From the NCBI GenBank assembly GCA_028820215.1, contig JAPPKD010000109.1, forward strand, positions 1-34,158: 34,158 nt of DNA, read 5' to 3'. Shown piece after piece: positions 17,520 through 25,558 of the stretch (positions are counted from its first letter, which is position 1; every line of letters starts with the position of its first letter). The notes below the pieces were generated by a model that saw only the letters and a list, made by a program, of their open reading frames with translations, was not told the origin of the DNA and did not search any database. This DNA is from Spirochaetaceae bacterium (GTDB lineage Bacteria > Spirochaetota > Spirochaetia > SZUA-6 > Bin103). Both the position numbers and the translations under genes were made by a program.

Positions 17520-18523
17520 CGGCGAGCACCGAACGGCTGTGCGAGACTATGGCAGTTCTGGACGTTGGCCACGGGACCAGCGTGGTCCTCTTCTCCGGGA
17601 ACGATGTCGCGGTCTTCGACACGGGGACGGGCAGCGGCCTGCTTGAGTTTCTGGAGCAACAACGCGTAAGCCGTATCCGGACGGTCGTCCTATCCCACGC
17701 TGACAAGGATCATATCGGTGGTCTCGTCGGCCTACTCGCGGCGAATACCGTCGCAGTCGAGCGGGTGATCCTCAACACGGACAGCTTGAAGGACTCTGCC
17801 ATCTGGGATGACTTGGTGTACGAACTGGACGCTCGCCATAGAGCCGGACAGGTCATCTTCGAGACCAAAGTGACCGCTGGCGACCGCCAGACGGTAGGGG
17901 CGATGACTGCATTCGTGGCGGCACCGAGTCCGTACCTTTCGGCCAAAGGGCCCGGCAGCACCGACCCGTCAGGCAGAAGGATCAACAGCAACTCCATCAG
18001 CGCGGTGATCCGACTCTGCAACGCTGAGGGACCGGTCGCACTGTTGACGGGCGATCTCGACGTGATTGGCTTGGAGGACCTGTTGCGCACCGGAGGCGCA
18101 TGCGAAGCGCCGATCCTGGTGTTTCCACATCACGGCGGCGGAACGGGAGCGGCAGACGTGCAGGGCTACGTCAGCCGCCTGATCGAAAGCGTTCGGCCGC
18201 GGGTCGTGGTGTTCTCGATCGGTCGCTCGCGAGGAGGAACACCTGACCCTGCTGTCGTCAGCCATCTCCGTCGTGCCGCGCCGGACGCCCGGATCATCTG
18301 CACCCAGTTGTCCCAGCATTGCGCGAAGTCGCTCCCGGCGTTCGCTCCGAGCCATCTGTCACCAGCCTTTGCACTCGGTCGCAGTGACGGAACGTGCTGT
18401 GGAGGCACTATCCTGATCTCGCTGCGTGACGCGGACAGGATTACACCGGGATCGGACGATCACGTGACATTCATCAAGGTAGCCGCCGAGTCGCCGATGT
18501 GCATCGGTGGAGCGTCACCATAG
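17516..18523 (+). CDS. ComEC-like metallo-beta-lactamase-fold hydrolase (defence operon gene 9)
   Basis: The 335-residue soluble protein has the MBL fold of the ComEC/Rec2 C-terminal type. It shows LDVGHGTSVVLF, the metal motif SHADKDHIGG (H61, D63, D65, H66), LLTGDLD, FPHHGGG, and a late CTQLSQHC. ComEC-like MBL domains are often nucleases or phosphodiesterases, but here there are no competence membrane segments. In this operon it could be the effector or a nucleotide-signal hydrolase controlled by the kinase and receiver; that is inference. ATG 17516 overlaps the receiver stop (ATGA) and has GGGAG at 17506-17510; the in-frame GTG 17504 is less likely. No gene follows for about 80 bases, so this appears to be the last gene of the operon. 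Confidence 0.85.
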   Translation: MTASTERLCETMAVLDVGHGTSVVLFSGNDVAVFDTGTGSGLLEFLEQQRVSRIRTVVLSHADKDHIGGLVGLLAANTVAVERVILNTDSLKDSAIWDDLVYELDARHRAGQVIFETKVTAGDRQTVGAMTAFVAAPSPYLSAKGPGSTDPSGRRINSNSISAVIRLCNAEGPVALLTGDLDVIGLEDLLRTGGACEAPILVFPHHGGGTGAADVQGYVSRLIESVRPRVVVFSIGRSRGGTPDPAVVSHLRRAAPDARIICTQLSQHCAKSLPAFAPSHLSPAFALGRSDGTCCGGTILISLRDADRITPGSDDHVTFIKVAAESPMCIGGASP

Positions 18524-18600
18524 CAGGGTGTCTGCGCTTGGCGCTGCGCACGCGCCGCAGCCCGATGGCCGGCTGTGTTACCCTCCGCAGCATCCCTGCT

Positions 18601-18975
18601 ATGAGCAACCAGCGTGTCGCCGTCCTGGGGGCCAGCCCGAAACCGGACCGGACCTCCAACCAGGCGGTGCGCCGGCTCCGGCAGCACGGTCATCACGTGA
18701 TCCCGGTTCATCCCGCGCATGACGAGATCGAAGGCCTCGCTGCCGCCCGAGACCTTGCCGCGATCGACGGCGCGGTCGATACGCTGACCGTCTACGTTGG
18801 CCCGCGCCACGGGGAGGAGCTGATCGAACAGATCATCGCCCTGGCTCCCGGCCGCGTGATCCTCAACCCGGGCACGGAGTCCGATCTGGTCGAGCGGCGC
18901 CTGCAGGAGCGGGGCATCCCGGTGATCCGCGCCTGCACCCTGGTGCTGCTGGCCAGCGGTCAGTTCGCGGCGTAA
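18601..18975 (+). CDS. CoA-binding-domain protein (YccU-like)
   Basis: The small Rossmann-type protein of about 124 residues opens with RVAVLGASPKPDRTSNQAV and continues with HVIPVHPAHDEIEG, VYVGPRHGEELIEQII and ILNPGTES. These are typical of the single-domain CoA_binding_2 family related to succinyl-CoA ligase alpha subunits. The biochemical role of the family is poorly defined. I start it at ATG 18601; the open frame extends upstream to 18499 but would overlap the MBL gene and encode atypical residues. TTACCCT at 18578-18584 is a weak -10 candidate. The alpha/beta hydrolase gene begins five bases after its stop, so the two are probably co-transcribed. Confidence 0.85.
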   Translation: MSNQRVAVLGASPKPDRTSNQAVRRLRQHGHHVIPVHPAHDEIEGLAAARDLAAIDGAVDTLTVYVGPRHGEELIEQIIALAPGRVILNPGTESDLVERRLQERGIPVIRACTLVLLASGQFAA

Positions 18976-18980
18976 CGCGC

Positions 18981-19592
18981 GTGTCCGACCCGACTCCGGA
19001 GCTCCTCTTCGACGGCCCTGCCGACGGGCCGCCCATCGCGCTCGCGCACGGCGCGAGGGTGGGGCCGCAGCACATCGCGATGGTCACCCTGGCGCGCGAG
19101 CTCGCATCGCACGGGCTGCGCGTGGTCCGCTTTGCGTTCCCGTACATGGCTGGCGGCCGCAAGGCGCCGGATCGCGAACCGGTGCTCATCGACACGTGGC
19201 GTTCGGTGATCGCCGCGCTGGGCGATCCGTCCGGGCTGGCGATCGCCGGCCGCTCGATGGGGGGGCGCATCGCCAGCATGGTGGCCGACGACTGCGGCGT
19301 GCGCGCCCTAGTCTGCTTTGCCTATCCCTTCCACCCGCCCGGGAAACCGGAGCGCCTGCGCACCGCGCACCTGGATGACCTGCGCACTCCGGCCCTGATC
19401 GTGCAGGGCGAGCGCGATCCGTTCGGCAACCGCGACGAGGTGCCGGCCTTTGGGCTGCCCGAACGCATCCGCATCGCCTGGATCACCGACGGCGACCACG
19501 GCTACATGCCGCGCAAGCGGTCGGGCGTCACCATCGAGGAGAACATCGCGGCGGCTGCGACCGCCGCGGCCACCTTCCTGAGCCAACTCTGA
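18981..19592 (+). CDS. Alpha/beta hydrolase, KANL3/Tex30-like
   Basis: The 203-residue single-domain hydrolase has an oxyanion-hole region IALAHGAR, the nucleophile elbow AGRSMGGR, the acid in VQGERDPFG, and the catalytic His in DGDHGY. Its size and the pattern AFPYMA...GRSMGGRIAS match the bacterial KANL3/Tex30-type alpha/beta hydrolase group, whose substrates are unknown. GTG 18981 is five bases after the CoA-binding gene. The gamma-glutamyltransferase-like gene begins 19 bases after its stop. Confidence 0.85.
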   Translation: MSDPTPELLFDGPADGPPIALAHGARVGPQHIAMVTLARELASHGLRVVRFAFPYMAGGRKAPDREPVLIDTWRSVIAALGDPSGLAIAGRSMGGRIASMVADDCGVRALVCFAYPFHPPGKPERLRTAHLDDLRTPALIVQGERDPFGNRDEVPAFGLPERIRIAWITDGDHGYMPRKRSGVTIEENIAAAATAAATFLSQL

Positions 19593-19611
19593 CGACAACC
19601 GAGGTAGGAGC

Positions 19612-21396
19612 ATGAGCGACTTCACGACCCGCCCGGAGATCATGGGCCGCAACTACGTGGTCACCTCCGGGCACTATCTGGCCACGGCGGCCGGCGCGCA
19701 CGTCATGGAACGGGGCGGCAACGCCATCGACGCGGCGGCGGCGATGTGCATCTGCCTGAACCTGCTGGAGCCGTTCGCCAACGGCATCGGCGGCGAGGCG
19801 CCGACCCTGGTCTACTCGGCCGCGGAGGGCAGGCCGTACGCGATCAGCGGCATGGGCTGCTCGCCGGCGGCGCTCACCATCGACTACTGCCGGGAGCAAG
19901 GCATCGACCTGATCCCGGGCGACGGCTTCCTGCCGGCTTGCGTGCCGGCGACCGTGGACACGTGGGCGTGCGCGGTGGCGCGCTTCGGCCGCCTGCGCTT
20001 CGCGGACATCCTGGCCCCCGCCATCGAGTTGGCCGAAGAGGGCTTTCCGGTCTACCCGGCGTTCAGCCGCAGCACCGAGGACAAGGCCAGGCTGTTCCTG
20101 GAGCGCTATCCCTCCACGGCGGCCATCTACTGCCCCGGGGGCCGCATCCCGCGAACCGGGGAGCGGTTCCGCAACCCCGACTTCGCGGCGACGCTGCGCA
20201 CGATGGCGGCCGCCGAGGAGGCCTCCGGCGGCGGGCGGGAGCGCGGCATCGAGGCGGCGCGCGACGCCTTCTACCAGGGGCCGATCGCGGAAGCGATCGT
20301 CCGCTTCATCGCCGAGCCGGTGCTCGACGCCACCGGTGAGGAGCACGCCGGCCTGCTGACCATGGACGACATGGCCGCCTGGCGCGCGGCGGCGGAGACG
20401 CCGTGCAGCGTCGACTTCCGCGGCGTCGAGGTGCACAAATGCGGGCCGTGGACGCAGGGACCGGTCTTCCTGCAGCAGCTTCGCCTGCTCGACGGCTTCG
20501 ACCTGCAGGGCATAGGGCACAACACGGCCGACTACCTGCACACCGTCATCGAGTGCGCGAAGCTCGCGTTCGCCGACCGCGAGGCCTACTACGGCGACCC
20601 GGACCACGATGATGTGCCGCTGGAGCGGCTGCTGTCGGCCGGTTATGCCGATGAACGGCGGCAGGCGATCGGCGCCGACGCCTCCGTGGAGATGGTCGCC
20701 GGACCGCTGGGAGCCGAAAGGCTGCCGCTGGCGGACGTGGCGGCGGACAACCGGGCCGCGCTCGGGATCGCCGGCCGCGAGGCGGGGTCGGGCGCCGGCC
20801 ACGCGCACATGGGCGACACCACGCACTGCGACGCGATCGACGCCGACGGCAACATGGTCGCCTGCACCCCGTCGGGCGGCTGGATCGGCTCCTCCCCGGT
20901 CGTGCCGGGGCTGGGCTTCCCGATCGGCACCCGCGCGCAGATGTTCTACCTCAACCCGAACCGGGCCAACGCCGCCGCGGGGCGCAAGCGGCCGCGCGCC
21001 ACGCTGACCCCCAGCCTGGTCACCCGCGACGGCCGGCCGGAGATGGCGTTCGGGACGCCCGGCGGCGACGGCCAGGATCAGTGGACGCTGCAGGTGTTCC
21101 TGAACCACGCCGTGTTTGGCATGCCGCTGCAGGAGGCGCTGGAGGCGCCGACCGTGCACTCCACGCACTTCCCGTCGTCGTTCTATCCCCGCAGCGCCCA
21201 TCCGCTGGGGGTGTCGGCCGAGAGCCGCATCGACGCCGGCGCGCTGGACGAGCTGCGCCGGCGCGGACACGAGGTGCGGATGACCGGGCCGTGGGGACAC
21301 GGCAAGCCGATGGCCGTCCGCATCGACGCCGAGCGCGGTGTGATCCGCGGCGGCGTTTCGCCCCGTGCCGTGATCGGCTACGGGCTGGGATGGTGA
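19612..21396 (+). CDS. Gamma-glutamyltransferase-family Ntn hydrolase
   Basis: The 594-residue product is a full-length member of the gamma-glutamyltransferase family, made as one chain and cut by itself into large and small subunits. The large-subunit hallmarks GGNAIDAAAAM and GIGGEA are present. The cleavage and catalytic threonine is expected at T403 in MGDTTHCDAIDADGN, and the small subunit contains FGTPGGDGQDQW. No clear signal peptide is seen (the N-terminus is MSDFTTRPEIM), so a cytosolic acylase or amidase-type role is possible rather than periplasmic glutathione breakdown. ATG 19612 is preceded by AGGAG at 19606-19610. Confidence 0.9.
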   Translation: MSDFTTRPEIMGRNYVVTSGHYLATAAGAHVMERGGNAIDAAAAMCICLNLLEPFANGIGGEAPTLVYSAAEGRPYAISGMGCSPAALTIDYCREQGIDLIPGDGFLPACVPATVDTWACAVARFGRLRFADILAPAIELAEEGFPVYPAFSRSTEDKARLFLERYPSTAAIYCPGGRIPRTGERFRNPDFAATLRTMAAAEEASGGGRERGIEAARDAFYQGPIAEAIVRFIAEPVLDATGEEHAGLLTMDDMAAWRAAAETPCSVDFRGVEVHKCGPWTQGPVFLQQLRLLDGFDLQGIGHNTADYLHTVIECAKLAFADREAYYGDPDHDDVPLERLLSAGYADERRQAIGADASVEMVAGPLGAERLPLADVAADNRAALGIAGREAGSGAGHAHMGDTTHCDAIDADGNMVACTPSGGWIGSSPVVPGLGFPIGTRAQMFYLNPNRANAAAGRKRPRATLTPSLVTRDGRPEMAFGTPGGDGQDQWTLQVFLNHAVFGMPLQEALEAPTVHSTHFPSSFYPRSAHPLGVSAESRIDAGALDELRRRGHEVRMTGPWGHGKPMAVRIDAERGVIRGGVSPRAVIGYGLGW

Positions 21397-21412
21397 GGGC
21401 GGCCGCGACTCG

Positions 21413-22642
21413 ATGCGCTTTGCCTCCGGGTGGGCGTCGCGCTTCAGCGCGATGCGCCACCGTGACTTTCGTTACCTGTGGCTGGGCAACACTATCGTCA
21501 TGGGCGGCAACCAGGCCACGTTCATCGCCGCGAGCTACCTTGCCTATGAGCTGACCGACTCGGCGTTCATCCTGGGCCTGGTCAGTATGGGCTTCGCGCT
21601 GCCCATGCTGACGCTGTCGCTGCTGGGCGGGGCGCTGGCGGACCGGTTTCCGCGCAAGCGCATCCTGCAGCTCGGCCAACTTCTCATCGCGGTGAGCGCG
21701 GCCTCGGTGGCGGTGGCGATCAAGCTCGACGTGGTCGCCTGGGGTCACCTGCTGGCGGCGTCGGCCGTGCAGGGAGTGGCGTTCGCCTTCGTGGTGCCGG
21801 CACGCCAGTCGCTGCTCGCGGACATCGTCGGTGAGGAGCAGGCCGGCAACGCCGTGGCGCTGGTGTCGGTGTCGTTCAGCGTCACCGGCCTGCTGGGCCC
21901 GGCGGTCGCGGGGGTGCTGTACGACGCCATCGGTCCGTTCGGCGTGTATGTCGTGGTCCTGGCCTCCGATCTGCTCGCCGTCCTCTGCACCAGCCTGGTG
22001 CGCCACTCGGCCAGCCCGCGCGTGTCGTCGTCGCCGGAGAAGCGTTCGTTCCTGCGCGACATCGGCGCCGGGCTGCGGTACGTGCGCAACGACGGGCTGC
22101 TGGTTGCGCTCATCGTCGTGGCGCTCGCCTTCACCGTGCTGGCCATGCCGTACCGTTTCCTGCTGCCGGTGCTGGTCGTCGACGTGTACCAGCAGGGTCC
22201 GCGCACGCTGGGGCTGCTGTCCAGCATGATCGGCCTGGGCGCGATCGTCGGCGCCTCCTACGTGGCGTGGAGCGGCCGCCGCTGGCGCGGAGCCCTGCTG
22301 ATCGGCGGGGCCGTGGCCAGCGGCCTGGGACTGGCGCTGGTCGGGACCGTGCCGGTGCTTGCGGTGGCAGTCGGGCTGACGGTCCTGGTCGGAGTCGGCG
22401 ACGCGCTGCGGCGGGCGCTCAACCAGGCGCTGCTGCTGGAGTCGGCCAACGCGGAGTATCGCGGCCGGGTGGTGAGCATCTACGCCATGAACTTCGGGCT
22501 CACGCCGGCTGGCGCCCTGCCGGCGGGCGCGTTGGCCGAGCTGCTCGGCGTGCGCATGGCGCTGGTGATCTTCGGGGTGCTGCTGATCCTGCTGTCGGCA
22601 TGGATCGCGCTGCGCAGCCCGCGGCTGCTGCGCTACCAGTGA
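21413..22642 (+). CDS. MFS transporter, MFS_3/EntS-like exporter
   Basis: The 409-residue integral membrane protein has about twelve hydrophobic segments, the first-half loop GGALADRFPRKRIL, and FRYLWLGN at the amino end. This beginning is characteristic of the MFS_3 group that includes the enterobactin exporter EntS. Substrate is unknown. It starts 16 bases after the gamma-glutamyltransferase-like gene, with no strong Shine-Dalgarno. Its stop overlaps the convergent beta-propeller gene by 10 bases. Confidence 0.88.
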   Translation: MRFASGWASRFSAMRHRDFRYLWLGNTIVMGGNQATFIAASYLAYELTDSAFILGLVSMGFALPMLTLSLLGGALADRFPRKRILQLGQLLIAVSAASVAVAIKLDVVAWGHLLAASAVQGVAFAFVVPARQSLLADIVGEEQAGNAVALVSVSFSVTGLLGPAVAGVLYDAIGPFGVYVVVLASDLLAVLCTSLVRHSASPRVSSSPEKRSFLRDIGAGLRYVRNDGLLVALIVVALAFTVLAMPYRFLLPVLVVDVYQQGPRTLGLLSSMIGLGAIVGASYVAWSGRRWRGALLIGGAVASGLGLALVGTVPVLAVAVGLTVLVGVGDALRRALNQALLLESANAEYRGRVVSIYAMNFGLTPAGALPAGALAELLGVRMALVIFGVLLILLSAWIALRSPRLLRYQ

Positions 22643-23637
22643 CGCTCGGGCACCAGGGATGCCGGCAGCGGTTCGAAGCCGGCAGGCAGCGGCGCGATCG
22701 CGTACACCGCCTCGCGGGGTGAATCGCTCAGCGCGAGCGTGGCGGCCGTCCGGCTCTTCAGGTCGACCAGCAGGAGCCGGTTGCGCTCGCCGACCAGCAG
22801 CCGGCATTCGCCCGCCCGGCAGAGGCCGCGGAGGAACCCGTGCGGGGCCGGCGGCGCCAGCGTCAGGAAGTCGGCGACCGTGCCGTCGGCGCGCAGGATG
22901 CAGAGCTGGCCGGCGCCGGTGTCGAGCGTCAGGAGGGTACCGTCGGGCATCGGCAGGACGTTGTGGATCGGTACCGCCACGTCGTCGGCCACCGGGGTCG
23001 GGGCACCGCGTCCGTCGGCGCGGGCGATCAGCCCGCGGCGACACCCCTCGCCGTCTGCCTCCGACCGGCCGAGCGTCACCAGCGCCTGGCCTTCGGCGTC
23101 GAATGCGACACCGTTGGCATGCAGGAGGTTGGTCGCCGCCAGGGGGTACCCGGCGGGATCCCGATAATCGAGAGCCGCCGCAAAGCGCGGGCCGTCCGCG
23201 GCCAGCCCCGCCGCCGGCCGCAGGTCTACCAGGTCGGTCAGACGGCCGGCCGCATCGAAGGCAGCCAGCGCGTCGTTGGCGGTCGAGCATACCCACAGGC
23301 GGTCGTCGTGGACGGCGATGTCATGGACGTTTCCGCACCACGGGTGGCTGATGCCGGCGAGCCGATGCCAGGAGCGATCGAAGCGCAGCACCTCCGCGCC
23401 GTTGGCGACGTACACGGTGTCCCCGTCGGCGGCGAGCCCGCGGCCGCCGCGGATGCCGCCGCGCGGGTTGGGTTCGCGGTGCAGGTGCTCGCAGGGCGGA
23501 ACCGGGCAGGAGCCCAGCACGCCGCGTTCCGGATCGAGGACGTACAGGTATCCGGACGGCTCCCCGGGTCCGCTGCCGCGGCAGATCGTCGACACCAGGC
23601 AGCGGGAGCCGCCGGAAGCTTGCTTCTCCCCAACCAT
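22633..23637 (-). CDS. Beta-propeller-like (NHL/SMP-30-type) protein
   Basis: The 334-residue product shows repeating strand units of the kind RGLAADGDTVYVANG, VHDIAVHDDRLWVCS, ANGVAFDAEGQALVT and VLPMPDGTLLTLD. They suggest a six-bladed propeller related to NHL or SMP-30/gluconolactonase proteins. No signal peptide is evident. The function is unknown; members bind ligands or act as lactonases. I start it at ATG 23637 (MVGEKQAS). The frame stays open far upstream, antisense to the ABC operon, but that extension is non-biological low-complexity sequence. CTATATAG at 23642-23649 lies so close that the mRNA may be leaderless. Confidence 0.72.
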   Translation of the reverse strand: MVGEKQASGGSRCLVSTICRGSGPGEPSGYLYVLDPERGVLGSCPVPPCEHLHREPNPRGGIRGGRGLAADGDTVYVANGAEVLRFDRSWHRLAGISHPWCGNVHDIAVHDDRLWVCSTANDALAAFDAAGRLTDLVDLRPAAGLAADGPRFAAALDYRDPAGYPLAATNLLHANGVAFDAEGQALVTLGRSEADGEGCRRGLIARADGRGAPTPVADDVAVPIHNVLPMPDGTLLTLDTGAGQLCILRADGTVADFLTLAPPAPHGFLRGLCRAGECRLLVGERNRLLLVDLKSRTAATLALSDSPREAVYAIAPLPAGFEPLPASLVPERHW

Positions 23638-23730
23638 TGCTCTATATAGTAAGGAGTCTGCCGAACGCGGCGTAAGCATGTCGGGCCGCCCGGCATCAAC
23701 AACCCCAACATTCGATGACGGTCTGAGGCG
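23638..23730. promoter_or_regulatory. Divergent intergenic region with palindromic CTATATAG box
   Basis: This 93-base gap separates the - strand propeller gene from the + strand ABC operon. CTATATAG (23642-23649) is self-complementary and the only AT-rich motif nearby, so it may serve as a shared -10 element for both directions. AAGGAG follows at 23651-23656, but the nearest ATG (23680) is too far away and opens only an 18-codon frame. TGAGG just before 23731 is the likely ribosome site of the ABC ATPase. Confidence 0.35.
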
Positions 23731-24681
23731 ATGATCGAGGTAACGAACGTCACCAAGCGATACGGCACGCACACTGCCGTGGACGACGTCAGCTTCCGCG
23801 TCGAAGCCGGTGAGGTCGTCGGCTTCCTGGGTCCGAACGGCGCGGGCAAATCGACGACGATGAACATCATCACCGGCTTCCTGTCGGCGACCGACGGTAC
23901 GGTGACCGTCGACGGCATCGACGTCCTGGAGGATCCGATCGGCGCCAAGCGCACGCTTGGCTACCTGCCGGAGTTGCCGCCCCTGTACGTCGACATGACG
24001 GTGCGCGACTACCTGCGGTTCGTCGCGCGCGTCAAGGGCGTCGACCGCGGGGAGCGCGACGACGCCAATGAGCAGATCATGCGGTCGGTCGGCATCGAGC
24101 ACGTCGCCGATCGCATGATCCGCAACCTGTCGAAGGGCTACCGGCAGCGCGTCGGCCTGGGGCAGGCGCTGGTCGGCGACCCCAAGGCGCTCATCCTGGA
24201 CGAGCCGACCATCGGGCTCGACCCGCACCAGATCATCGAGATGCGCGACCTGGTGCGCACGCTGGGCGAGCAGCGCACCGTCATCCTGAGCTCCCACATC
24301 CTGCCCGAGGTATCGGCGGTCTGCGAGCGCATCATCATCATCAGCCACGGCAAGATCGTGGCCAGCGACACCGCCGAGAACCTGGGCAAGGCGCTCGCCG
24401 GCACCGGCCGGTTGTCGGTTCGCATCAAGGGCACGGCGGACGCCGCCCAGGCGGCGCTCGGGAAGGTGAACGGCGTCGAGTCGGTGCGGGTGACCGGGCA
24501 GAGCGAAGCCACCGGCACCGTCGACCTGGAGGTGGACACCGGTCAGGCCGATCCGCGGGAGGCCATCTTCTACGCCCTCGCCAAGGCGAAGCTGCCGCTG
24601 TTCGGCATGCGGTCCCTGGAGGTGACGCTGGAGGAGATCTTCCTGCAGCTCACCGAAGACGATTCCGATCAGGAGGCTTGA
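23731..24681 (+). CDS. ABC transporter ATPase, GldA-like
   Basis: The 316-residue nucleotide-binding subunit has Walker A GPNGAGKS (34-41), a signature LSKGYRQRV, Walker B LILDEPT with D157, and a switch region SSHILPEV. In the Q-loop position it reads YLPELPPLY, the variant seen in the GldA/CcmA-like exporter ATPases. The C-terminal 90 residues form a regulatory region. It is the first gene of a four-gene operon with the permease, GldG-like and DUF4340 genes. This set is known from Bacteroidota gliding loci and from many other bacteria, including spirochaetes, where the substrate is unknown. Confidence 0.9.
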   Translation: MIEVTNVTKRYGTHTAVDDVSFRVEAGEVVGFLGPNGAGKSTTMNIITGFLSATDGTVTVDGIDVLEDPIGAKRTLGYLPELPPLYVDMTVRDYLRFVARVKGVDRGERDDANEQIMRSVGIEHVADRMIRNLSKGYRQRVGLGQALVGDPKALILDEPTIGLDPHQIIEMRDLVRTLGEQRTVILSSHILPEVSAVCERIIIISHGKIVASDTAENLGKALAGTGRLSVRIKGTADAAQAALGKVNGVESVRVTGQSEATGTVDLEVDTGQADPREAIFYALAKAKLPLFGMRSLEVTLEEIFLQLTEDDSDQEA

Positions 24682-24684
24682 GCA

Positions 24685-25548
24685 GTGGCAGCCATCTGGT
24701 GGCGCGAATTGCGCGCCTACTTCCAATCGCCCTTCGGCTACATCTCGATGGGCCTGTTCCTGGTGCTGTTCGGCATCACCGCCACCTTCAGCATCCTGTT
24801 CCCGCGCAGCCCGCTGTACGGCGGCGTGCTGGCGCAGATGCGCTTCATGCTGATCTTCGTCGTCCCCGTGCTCACCATGCGGCTGTTCACGGAGGAGCGG
24901 CGGCTGCGCACCGACCAGTTGCTCCTGACCGTGCCGCTGCAGCTCACCGACATCGTTCTGGGCAAGTTCGGCGCCGCGATGACCGTGCTGGTTACCATGC
25001 TGTTGATCACCGTGACCTATCCGGTCGCGCTGTCGTTCTTCGGCGACCTGCCGGCCGGTGAGATCGTCACCGCGTATGTCGGCTTCCTGCTGCTGGCGGC
25101 CGCGTTCGTGGCGGTCGGCTGCTTCATCTCCTCGACCACGGAGAGCCTGGTGGTGGCGGCGATCGTCACGTTCGTCGCCCTGTTCCTGATGTGGGTCATG
25201 CCCGGCCTGCAGCGGCTGATCCCCGCCGACCAGTCGGCCGGCATCATCTTCACCGCGGCGCTGGGGGCGGGCGTGGCGGGGCTCACCTTCCTTGCCACCC
25301 GCAACATCATCGTCACGGCCGGGGCGGCGGTCGTCGCGGCGGCCGCGGTGGTGGTGATCGTGCTGGTGAACATCACCTTCTACGACACCTTCATCAACCG
25401 GTTCCTCGTGTGGTTCTCGCCCGTGGACCGCTACGACACCTTCGCCCGAGGCCTCCTGAACCTCAGTCCGATCGTCTACTACCTGACCTTCAGCGCCTTC
25501 TTCCTGCTGCTGACGGTACGGATGATCGACAAGCGGCGCTGGGCCTGA
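24685..25548 (+). CDS. ABC-2 type permease, GldF-like
   Basis: This integral membrane protein (287 aa) has about six hydrophobic helices, starting with RAYFQSPFGYISMGLFLVLF. It carries RLFTEERRLRTDQLL, a typical coupling region of ABC-2 permeases in this operon type. GTG 24685 lies after AGGAGG at 24671-24676 and three bases past the ATPase stop. It should form the membrane channel for the GldA-like ATPase, with the following GldG-like protein as partner. Confidence 0.9.
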   Translation: MAAIWWRELRAYFQSPFGYISMGLFLVLFGITATFSILFPRSPLYGGVLAQMRFMLIFVVPVLTMRLFTEERRLRTDQLLLTVPLQLTDIVLGKFGAAMTVLVTMLLITVTYPVALSFFGDLPAGEIVTAYVGFLLLAAAFVAVGCFISSTTESLVVAAIVTFVALFLMWVMPGLQRLIPADQSAGIIFTAALGAGVAGLTFLATRNIIVTAGAAVVAAAAVVVIVLVNITFYDTFINRFLVWFSPVDRYDTFARGLLNLSPIVYYLTFSAFFLLLTVRMIDKRRWA

Positions 25549-25558
25549 GGAGGGAACG

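Noticed and set aside
19528..21300. 590-codon - strand open frame
   Set aside because: Antisense to the gamma-glutamyltransferase-like gene; Arg/Val/His-rich translation without domains.
21020..23296. 758-codon - strand open frame
   Set aside because: Crosses several + strand genes, and its translation is Arg/Gln/His repeats typical of shadow frames.
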